Positions 56,001-64,000 of a DNA stretch of 64,000 bases are shown here, piece after piece. Below the pieces are notes generated by a model. That model ran no database searches. It worked only from the letters and a program-made list of their open reading frames with translations, and was not told the origin of the DNA. A program made the position numbers and the translations under genes. The stretch spans positions 15,051,501 to 15,115,500 of the forward strand of contig JALDNG010000022.1 of the NCBI GenBank assembly GCA_024349245.1. The letters are read 5' to 3'. Source of the DNA: Neodontobutis hainanensis (taxonomy: Eukaryota > Chordata > Actinopteri > Gobiiformes > Odontobutidae). Position 1 is the stretch's first letter; every line of letters starts with the position of its first letter.

Positions 56001-59000
56001 TCAGCCAGACAGTTCAGAGAGCAGGCCTTCATTCCACCTGGACACACAGCGAACAAGGGACAGTGTCAGAGATGGGTTCACAAATAACAGGAAAATATAT
56101 ACAACCAGCCAGAGTTTGAAATTACTGTTAAAACCCTCCCTCTTTGCCTTTTAATACAAGCTGAGCTTGACATTTAGTTATTGTCTTAGTATCTTCTTAG
56201 CCTTTGACCTATTTATTATTTTATTTATTATTATAGTGTATTTTTGAGACGGTACAGCACTTTGGGAAGCAGTGACTAAATGTGCTTTAAAGACAAACCA
56301 GGACCCTTAACCTATATTTCTATTTCTATTTTAAACCTTGAGTGGAGTGTATGGACAGTGTGTGTTGTCTGTTAAGTCTAAAAAGCACTTTAATGTACCT
56401 TTGTAGTGATAATTGGCCCATATCTTTCACTGGCTCATATTTAATTAGTCATTACTGCCTCACTATGGAACAAAGGCTATAACTGTATAGCCTTTTGTCA
56501 TTGTAACAATAACTAAATCGTTTTGGATTCAGCATGTGCTTATGAAATGATACTTAAAAACATATCAGAAGTCTGCACACTATTTCCTTGAACGAGTGAC
56601 TGTGGCTACTGTCTTTATATGTGACGTTGAGTGCATTGGGTTGTAACTCCACAGAAAAATGAACAACAGACAGTGAAATATCGTCACAAATGTTCATAAA
56701 AGTGCATCCAAGCTCTAAAACAGTGAACAATTAGCAAAAACATTTTTCCACTGAGTCATGGCAGGTCAATACTTTTATTCTATTAAATCTAAATTCTTCC
56801 AGACCAAACCAATGGCTTAAGGCTTCAGTGATGATGTACTTCTTAACATTGACAGAGTTACAGTTTGTGGCTGAGACAAACGGTAAAGGCATGTTTTCGA
56901 TCAGCCGTCTGTCAAATAAGGCCAAAATGCCAAAATAATCTTCATAAATCCTCAGTTTTACGGGCATCTTTTCCAAAATGTAGCACACTTTCAAGTTCAT
57001 ATGAGCTCAGAGAGGATCTTTTCTCAGGGAATGTCATGGAAAAAGCCCAGCATACCTCTGCAGCATCTTTTCAACAGCGGATATTTTATTAGCCTGCAGC
57101 TCGTGGCCAGTTTCCTTCTCAGTCTGATGCAAGTGTCCCCAACGCCACAAATTCAACTGGGTTTAATGAAAAAACAGCAAATCTTTTAAGAGAACTATTA
57201 AATACTGCAGCAAAAAGCACCAGAGATTAGTCAGACAGGTTTGTAATGTTTAGGGCGTGTGCAGCTAGCAGTTATGTAATAAAGTATAACACACTGTACA
57301 ATACTGACAGTAACCTCAGATATTCTGCTCTGTGCGATTAATTGTCAAGTCTTGTGCAAGATATTTTATAAAGTCCTACGTGAGAGAAGAGCTGTAGAAG
57401 AAGTAATAGCTTGTGGTCTGAGGCGGGGTACATCCTGGACAGTGACCAGTTAGTCGCAGGGCTAACATTTAGAGACAGACAACCATTCTCTCTCACATTC
57501 ACTCACTAGGGACACTTTAGAGTTGCCAATTAACCTGTACATGCATGTGTTTGGACATTTGGTCTTTGGTGGGAGGAACCGGAGTACCCGGAGAGAACCC
57601 ACAGGACATGCAGACCAAATTAAGAACGTAACATAAACCCTTTAAAGTGTGGCCAGTTTCTGCAATAGCTACTTTCAATAGTACAAAAATAAAATCAAAT
57701 GTGTGATGAGAGAAAAGAAAACGCTGAAAGGGTTATCACTGTATAGCACTTTTTAAACACTATAGTTAACTAAAGTTAACGTGTTAATTTAGGTTCAGTG
57801 AGCCAAGCCTTGCCTCAAGTACACCTTAGCTACGCCTCAACCGCCTCCAAATTTCCCAGAAGCCTTATTTACACCTGTCAAACTCGCTCAACACGGTTTG
57901 CCTCTGTTCTCTTGACCCCACCCTCCCAGTTCATTTTCTCCTTACATATTCTTTTTCAGCAGCATCTTTCCCATAACCAGACCCCTACTCAACTCAAGGT
58001 AAACTACCCTCAGACTCTCACAATCTCATCCAACCTGGAATCATCACCACGCTTCCTCCTCCATCATCTCATCTTAAACATTTCAGCTCTACATGCTGTA
58101 TGTAGTTGTGTTGTGGTCCTTGTTAGTGAACTTCTTAAAGACACTTAGACAGAGCAGGACTTTCAGTACTAAAAGGAAAAGTCAGCACTTTTTCACAAAT
58201 AAAAAGGTCCCAGAAGCTTACATAGTCATAGTGTTTCCTCTATGAAGAGCTACACAGTCACTTTCTTGCAACAGAGAATCCCGTTCATGGCTTTTTTGCC
58301 TTAATGATTAACATAAATCTGTTGGACATTAACCACTCCTGTAATTGGTCCCAAAACCAAAGCAAGTACTCGGCTCCAAAGCTACCTTAAGGCCTTTTAA
58401 ATTTAGATGGAGCCATTAACTGCAACTTGTTAAAAGGCCAATATTTTTATACATAGTTTCTAGAATTTCTCGAGTGTTGAGTTGTGTCGAGCATTTGTTA
58501 AATCTGCTTACAGCAAAACTGACCCAAAAAAAAAACATACAGAAACTGCAGGAGTGGATCTGTCCAAGCTCTCAACTTTTTGAGGTATTTTTGACAAATC
58601 CGAGACAGTAAACTGTAATATGAATGTATTATACTAAAGTACTACACAGTTTAGTGAAATTATAGAAAAGCTGGTCACATTCAAAGCCCAATAGCTTAGC
58701 ACAGGGTAATATCTCTATCTCTGCTCTAATACTGTCTGTAAGATCTGAAAAGTAAATGATATGCGCCAGAATTTCAGAATCTTTATTTTAGTTACTACGT
58801 TACGTTGTATAATGAAAATGTCTTTGAAGCATCACTTAATAAAATTCTACAATAAACATGTTACATTTAAGTTGGTTAGTGCTGTTATATATAGCAATAA
58901 AACTGCAGGAAAATAATGATTTTCTTTGGAGATATATGCGGCTGCATTGTGCGGCTGCAAGAAATGATTGGCTTGTGGCATTTGAAGGCGGGGCTTAGCG

Positions 59001-62000
59001 ATAGTATAAAATGAAACAGAGAAGTTGTTGAGGGAGATAGATTTGAAAAGATAATTTGAAGTGAGAGGGGGCTAAAGAGGACAGGGGAAGGGTGTGATCC
59101 CGTCTTGACTCGGGGCAGGGTCTGTGGCACAGTTCCTATTTTAACAGCTGCAAGGGATTTCCATTGTAGAATCAGTTGAGTTGATGAAAGGAGCACTTGT
59201 TGCCTAAAGTTGGACCTGGCGGGACGGCCCGTCTCTGTAAGCCATTATGTTATTGGAGAGTGAGAATAAAGTCAATCATGTCGTTGAAGCTATTTATCTT
59301 TCACGTCATCCAGTGTACAGCTCATCAGGAGCAAAGAATTATTTTTCCCTTGCAAAGCATTGTGGGAAGTATGGCTCTCATTTGTGGGACAGACCCTGCA
59401 ACAAAACAACTCTTGTTTTCATGACTTCTGTTTATCTGCTGCCATTAGCTCCTGGTTTACAGCTCTATCTTTCTCTTCGTTTGTTAATCAAATGTCTAAT
59501 AATGAGAATTTATGAAACAAATAAAACAGTGCTGTCTACATTAATATCTGACTTAATTCAAGAGCATGTTTCTTCTACAAACCCTTTAGTGACCAAAATA
59601 TCTGTGGGTTAGATGTTTTTGAAAGTCTTTTTTGTCACAGTCTCTGACAAAGACTGGATTTTAATGAACGCGGTCCACAGTTCATTCATATCTTGTTAAT
59701 GTTAACTCTTTGTCTTGGCCTAACTTTCATGATACCGTGGTTTGTCTGAATACTCTTCTCTGATTGGCTGACATACGATCACCTGAACTGTATTGATGGC
59801 ATGGGTATGAGCGTGTTAAAGGACACATGTAACCTTTAATTTCTATTCAATTGAAACCATGAAGCCCACATGTCATCATTGAGTAACACTTCTGAGACCA
59901 GAGCTCACCTCCTCTGTAAGGCTTCCAGGTGTAAAACTTTCCCCGAAAAGGCACACTGTCAAAGTCCGAGCACTGAATGGCTCTAAAGTCCTGTGAACCT
60001 GGAGGGCACTCCTGTAACGCACAAAACAGGTTCAACACAACTGTATTTTATCCAATTGAGTCATGACTTAATGTGAAAGAAAAAAAAACAGCAGCACTTA
60101 CATCAATGTTGCAGGATCTAAAGCGTTTTCTTTCTCCGAGGCAATACTTTCCACCAATGGTTGGCCTGAAACCAAACAAAAACAATCCCATCTGACAATA
60201 ATTGAACTAAAATGAACCTCCTTCACTTTGGCTTCTGATCTTTGTTTTTAAGTTTTTTAGAGCAACACCTCCACAATAAAATGTCTAAAAGTCAGCTAAA
60301 AGTTTAACAAATATATAAATACAGATATAAGGAACAGGATATTTTTTTCACATTTTGTTGTAATGAAGCAGTTTTTGTACCTGGGACTGTCACAGTGTCT
60401 GTTGGAAGAGGACACTCCGCCTCCACAGGTCCGACTGCACTCCTCCCATGGGGACCACACCCCCCAGCCCCCGTCCACACCCTCGGGACGGGTGCCGTAA
60501 GCCACGCAAACTCTCTTGTAGCACCACTGGACAAAACAAATACAATAACACAACTGTAAACTTCTGTTATGTATTCTCCTTTATTATAGTCAAAGACTTA
60601 AGTGCACTGCCCACTTGAATTAACAGGCCACTGTATCGGAAAAGCCAATGGAAGTGTGTACAGTGTGGATCAGTTCATTTAATTTGAGACTTTTGTTCTC
60701 TGTTCTGTTTCTGCTTTACTCCTTTCTATATACAGCACTGTTCGGACATAGTTTACAGTAAATTAAGATGATAAAATGTAAATAATGCCCACTCAAGAGG
60801 CTCAAAAATAAGTCTCTTTCAAAATAAGTCACGGAAAAATCATCAGCCACATCTGGCTCTGAAATGTGTCTAAATAAATGTTTGGGAATTATTAGGTATT
60901 TGTATTTGCATTTAGTAAAAGAAAGTACTTAAGTGATGGTGGCAGGACATCCCTATACACACCATGAAAGTATCTGAATCACGCTGTAGAGATTTATTGT
61001 TTGGTTTGGGCGCCAAAGTAATCACATGAGCTTAAAGTCTTAGAACTAATATCATAAAAAGTAATATTTACCCCCTTCTCAATGGTGTTGGTCTGACAGA
61101 TGGTTCCCTCTGCTGCAGGAATGCTGCTGGTGATGCAACGGTTGCTCTTGCTCATGCACCACAGCTCACTGCAGACTTCCTGTGAGTTTCAGACATAAAC
61201 AAAAAAAAAAAGCAAAAACAATGGATCTTAGTCTTGTTTTAAAGATAGGCAGTCCTTTCTGTGGCACAGATGACCGTTCTTTCTACTCCTCGTCCAACAA
61301 TGTCTATAACACATGGGCAGTTTTATTGTGTACATGTGCTCTAAATACACAGCATTGACAATAACGAGTCTATAAAGCAGTCTGTTCGTCCAGATGTCCG
61401 CTCGCTCTCAATGCTATCGAGGAAGGTATGGCAGGACTCTTTCCTGGATGTAAAAAAACATTACAAATATTTAAACCATGTAAAGGGTTTCTGTAGGTTT
61501 TATTATGGCTCTGCAGTAAAACTTAGGTCAGTGTCCAACTTCCGGCCCAGGGGCCAATCACGGCATAAGGTGATTTTATGAGGCCCTCAGCTTCTGTGAT
61601 AAAATGTATTATTAATGGCACCAACAACAACAGCTTCATACAAATCTGTTCAAATCTAATTAAAACCTGTTCAGATCCAAATAAAACCTGTTCAAATTCA
61701 AATCAAACCTGTTCAAATTCAACTAAAACCTGTTCAGATCCAACTAAAACCTGTCCAGATCCAACTAAACCCTGTTCAAATTCAAATCAAACCTGTTTAA
61801 ATCCAACTAAAACCTGTTCAGATCCAACTAAAACCTGTCCAGATCCAACTAAAACCTGTTCAAATTTAAATCAAACCTGTTCAAATTCAAATCAAACCTG
61901 TTCAAATCCATCTAAAACCTGTTCAAATCCAACTAAAACCGATTAAATTCTAACTAAAACCTGTTCAAATCCAACTAAAACCTGTTCAAATTCAAATCAA

Positions 62001-62957
62001 ACCTGTTCAAATCCATCTTAAACCTGTTCAAATCCAACTAAAACCTGTTCAAATCCAACTAAAACCTGTTCAGATCCAACAAAATCCTGTTCAGGTCCAA
62101 CTAAAACCTATTCAAATCCAATTAAAACCTGTTCAAATCCAACTAAATCCAACTGAAACATCTGGAATAAGAATAAAACAGAACTTTTAGCCATATGTTA
62201 GCGTAGATCCCTCAGACTGTCTTTTAAATTAAAAAAACTGGTCTTCTGAAATGGTAGGGTCATTTTAGTGCATTTTGTTCAAATACAACTATGCTAGGGT
62301 CCAGTGTGTCGATCTAATTCTGCTCCCTCTGTTTGCGCTGCTTTATATCAGTTTTCTGTCCAGCTGAGGGGGCTGTGTCAGTGAAATAGGTATGATTCTA
62401 CCAAGCGCGTGTCAAAGAACCATTAAATCAATACGAGAATATATATTTTCGGAATTTAAAGTTACGTAATGCTACTTAAAGTGTAGCAATTGTAGATAAA
62501 TTACTTACTGCATATTTACACTGTCGAGATCTGACACCGTACTGGAAGCGGCACTGTTCATCTGCGTCGTAGGCCTGTCCCGGGGCAGTGGTGGGGTACG
62601 TAAACTCCTGCTTTGGGGGCACGTTGTTGAGACAGGAGCCCATTCCAGAACTAAAAACATTACATAAACAAGGTTAAAGAGTCTGTTACAAATAGTATTG
62701 CAGCAGTACCTCTAGCGTTCATTCATTTATATTCATATTAAACTCAAGAGCGTGTTTCTTCTCCAAACCTCGAATTACCAAAATAACTGTGGTCCAGATA
62801 TCTGACTCACTCCAGAAAGCTCGTGATGTAATCCCGACTACAGGCCGACCAGATGAACGGGTTGGTCTTCATGGTGATATGGTCCGCCATGAGTTTGGCC
62901 GTCTCTTGACTCCGGGGCCCGCAGGTGTTCCCAATCCCGTCATGGTTCATCCCAAAC
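41729..62957 (-). CDS. adamts10: ADAMTS10, C-terminal 708 residues (5' end outside window)
   Basis: Secreted metalloprotease-like glycoprotein that binds fibrillin microfibrils; human mutations cause Weill-Marchesani syndrome (established). Exons in transcript order: 62957-62811, 62650-62509, 61179-61072, 60526-60381, 60165-60102, 60011-59909, 56037-55904, 52919-52796, 47819-47739, 47332-47169, 47095-46969, 45435-45306, 44887-44683, 43581-43405, 42656-42491, 41838-41729 (TGA). All junctions are GT/AG and in phase: 2,127 bases of whole codons after one leftover base. Human ADAMTS10 has 1,103 residues with the zinc HExxH near 392, so roughly 395 residues are missing on the right. No exon was found in 62958-64000. 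ADAMTS6 is the paralogue to exclude; the myo1f neighbour and the VNxVAYCPLVL tail favour adamts10. Confidence 0.95.
42763..43186 (+). mobile_element. Possible small solo LTR (LTR-like segment)
   Basis: Lies in the adamts10 intron between two TSP1 exons. Read on plus: TGTGGTGTAG at one end, TATAAA at 42898-42903, AATAAA at 43124-43129, then GCAACA at 43186. TG...CA limits with a promoter-then-polyA order are LTR-like. No target duplication was found and no internal retroelement genes are nearby. Confidence 0.3.
46380..46640 (+). repeat. Dispersed repeat, copy 2 of a three-copy family
   Basis: GCACACAATCTTGCATAAAA, CAACAGTGTGTCCCTGCCAG, GCTTCCATAGATGG and TTTAGAAAGGA parallel the copies at 48240-48560 and (inverted) 30570-30790. 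Confidence 0.5.
47169..60526 (-). CDS. adamts10: adamts10 first TSP1, cysteine-rich and spacer exons
   Basis: 60526-60381 encodes the central thrombospondin type-1 repeat (GGWGVWSPWEECSRTCGGG). 60165-60102, 60011-59909, 56037-55904 and 52919-52796 encode the cysteine-rich region (GGKYCLGERKR, ECPPGSQDFRAIQC, AEGYNFYTERAPAVVDGT, HVGCDRVLGSD, CRICGGDGSSC). 52919-52796, 47819-47739 and 47332-47169 build the spacer (GGYEEVVRIPKGSVFIHI, NDQFFINGK, EALGPTNMTLIVM). The intron between 47819 and 52796 is 5 kb and contains a transposon. Confidence 0.93.
47820..50293. other. Large adamts10 intron, left part
   Basis: Contains dispersed-repeat copy 3 (48240-48560). Two long ORFs here, of 220 codons on minus and 169 on plus, have no family signatures and no coding-like splice context. 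I regard them as chance. Confidence 0.5.
48240..48560 (+). repeat. Dispersed repeat, copy 3 of a three-copy family
   Basis: ACACACAATCTTGAATAATG, CAACAGCATGTCCCTGCAGG, GCTACGGTAGGCACTC and CAGGCTGTAGAAAGG align by eye with copies 1 and 2. Confidence 0.5.
50294..52155 (+). mobile_element. Non-autonomous DNA transposon with TGGGTT-rich ends
   Basis: Left end CACTCAAAAAAATGCTGGGTT matches the inverted right end (AACCCAGCAGTATTTAGAGTG) apart from a few bases. Both subterminal regions are dense in TGGGTT/AACCCA blocks (50310-50480 and 51970-52145). The interior contains an exon-like GCGGGCAGTGTTTTATG|GTAAGT and an 82-codon ORF (51270-51518) of unknown relation. No transposase seen and no clear target duplication. 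Type common in fish; superfamily not assigned. Inside the 5-kb adamts10 intron. Confidence 0.65.
53985..54115. repeat. Non-LTR retrotransposon-like fragment
   Basis: CTACATCCATAACCCTCCTC and TTTGGTCTTCTT follow a word order frequent in fish LINE copies. Short and decayed. Confidence 0.35.
56038..59908. other. adamts10 intron without genes
   Basis: 3.9 kb between the exons at 56037 and 59909. It holds the repeat at 57420-57620; otherwise AT-rich with no supported feature. Confidence 0.55.
57420..57620. repeat. Dispersed fish repeat fragment
   Basis: AGAGACAGACAACCATTCTC, ACTTTAGAGTTGCCAATTAA and GGAGTACCCGGAGAGAACCC form the familiar order of a very widespread fish repeat (LINE/SINE 3' region). 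Recognised from memory. Confidence 0.55.
61072..62957 (-). CDS. adamts10: adamts10 protease end and disintegrin-like exons
   Basis: The first visible exon opens with FGMNHDGIGN, the end of the HExxHxxGxxHD zinc motif: this H is the third zinc ligand, and the first two lie outside the window. A methionine in AKLMADHIT fits the Met-turn. SACSRDYITSFLD closes the catalytic domain across the intron 62811/62650. The disintegrin-like domain follows (CLNNVPP, APGQAYDADEQCRFQYG, CKYAEVCSELWC, SNRCITSSIPAAEGTICQ) with its cysteines kept. Confidence 0.93.
61529..62200 (+). mobile_element. Second full locus of the minisatellite-bearing element (locus C)
   Basis: Head CAGTGTCCAACTTCC...GGGGCCAATCA, then GCTTCTGTGATAAAATGTAT and ACCAACAACAACAGC, matches locus A (20594 onward) base for base over most of 130 bp. 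It leads into about 24 units of the same 21-bp repeat (61640-62155) and the tail GGAATAAGAATAAAACAG. The hAT-like right end is not evident here. In an adamts10 intron. Confidence 0.6.
62220..62480 (+). repeat. Dispersed repeat related to 16920-17300
   Basis: Starts directly after the minisatellite element. Shares GGTAGGGTC, GCTGCTTTATATCAG and TTTTCTGTCCAGCTGAGG with the copy near myo1f. Confidence 0.5.
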
Positions 62958-64000
62958 CTACGGCCAAAGAGAAGAGGTTTTAAAGATATAATTAACATAT
63001 TAACATTAACGTAAATAAGTATGTGGTGCTTGGAAAAGACAGTAACCCTGGAGATATGCACTTCACCTTTTACACATATTTCTTTTAAAGCAGGGCTAAG
63101 GCATGTTCACAAACTAATGAGTGAACTACAGGTATTTCTTTTCTTTTTAATTGACAAAGAGCACATTCAGAGAGTGTTTTTTTTTTATCATGTGACTTCC
63201 AAAACAGCAGTCTTTATTTAATTCAGTCATTTTAAATCAGATTGTGGCCTTTTCCAAATACGGTCCTGATTCTTTGCAGTTGTTGCTACCAGAAAGCAGG
63301 CCTCATGCGTGTGACTCAAAAATCCCATTTCTAAAATAAAATCCATACAAATCAAACTATTCTAACAATGTCTCGGCACAAAAAATGACGCTGTAAGATT
63401 AAAAGTGTGTTATTTTGTATGTCGTGTTCTTTATTTAAAGCCCTTATTTTGTATGTGTCCTTGTATTTGTCAAACAGATTTATAAATCAAACATAAACTG
63501 TACAGAAGCCCTACGCAGTCTATAACAATACCACAACTACATTTAAATTGTATTTGCTGTATAAAATTGAAAACTCATTATAAAAAGCTTAGGTCATGCA
63601 AGTTTTAAAGGCACAGATGGGTTTTTATTTCATATAGTAATTGATATAATAAGAACATAAATCCTGAATCCTGTCGTTAATTACAGTTTTTTTTCTTGGA
63701 TCTTCCTGACGGATAGTGATAACAGCCGCAGTAGCAGTGTTTGAGAAGGAATTATAAATGTTGTGGAAGCGTCTCTGAGTCATCGCTGTCACAGACTGAC
63801 TCGTCTTTTTCATGTGGGTACCGTCCCACCACAAACAGGCCTGCAGTTAATCTAACGCTGCTCTGTGAAGTCGGAACGATTCATGACGACAATTAGAAAC
63901 AACTGTGGATGGGTTTGAGACGAGGGAGCTTTGTGTTAGTGTTCGCAGAACTGTGTCTGAAGACCACAGTTTAAAGCGAGTTTTAGTCTCAGAAGAACTC
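62958..64000. other. adamts10 intron running off the right edge
   Basis: The next upstream exon should encode the HExxH part of the protease domain. No such frame is present here, so it lies beyond the window. Confidence 0.6.

Overview
The window is vertebrate nuclear DNA, almost certainly from a ray-finned (teleost) fish. It is AT-rich, genes are split into many short exons with GT/AG introns, and much of the intronic sequence is transposon debris. Three genes, all on the minus strand, could be rebuilt exon by exon. In each case the reading frame stays open across every junction.

From low to high coordinates: (1) acer1, alkaline ceramidase 1. It has six coding exons (2358-7015, 266 aa) and a probable upstream first exon and promoter near 14194-14280. 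(2) myo1f, a long-tailed class I myosin. It has 27 exons between 16573 and 32505 plus a probable initiator exon ending at 36225 (1,087 aa in all). (3) The C-terminal 708 residues of adamts10, in 16 exons from 41729 to 62957; its N-terminal exons lie beyond the right edge. Myo1f next to adamts10 in the same orientation is the arrangement known from human 19p13.2, which supports both names. The three products are unrelated: sphingolipid breakdown in ER/Golgi membranes, actin-membrane motor activity, and a secreted matrix metalloprotease-like protein. Nothing suggests an operon-like joint function.

The rest is introns and spacers rich in mobile DNA. The most striking object is a 5.5-kb palindrome (8396-13899): two head-to-head copies of a 2.75-kb transposon inside the long first intron of acer1, bracketed by an imperfect 7-bp duplication. 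Others are a 1.14-kb foldback element with repeated self-complementary TGGCCA units and a 7-bp target duplication (33864-35004); at least three loci of one 21-bp minisatellite, two of which share flanking sequence that looks hAT-like; a 20-bp minisatellite in myo1f; a 1.86-kb element with TGGGTT-rich ends in adamts10; and a possible small solo LTR. Several degenerate dispersed repeats of types common in fish are also present.

No tRNA, rRNA, CRISPR array or prokaryotic feature was seen. No undescribed enzyme system is evident; the novelty lies in repeat architecture. All homology statements are from memory of the families, without database searches.
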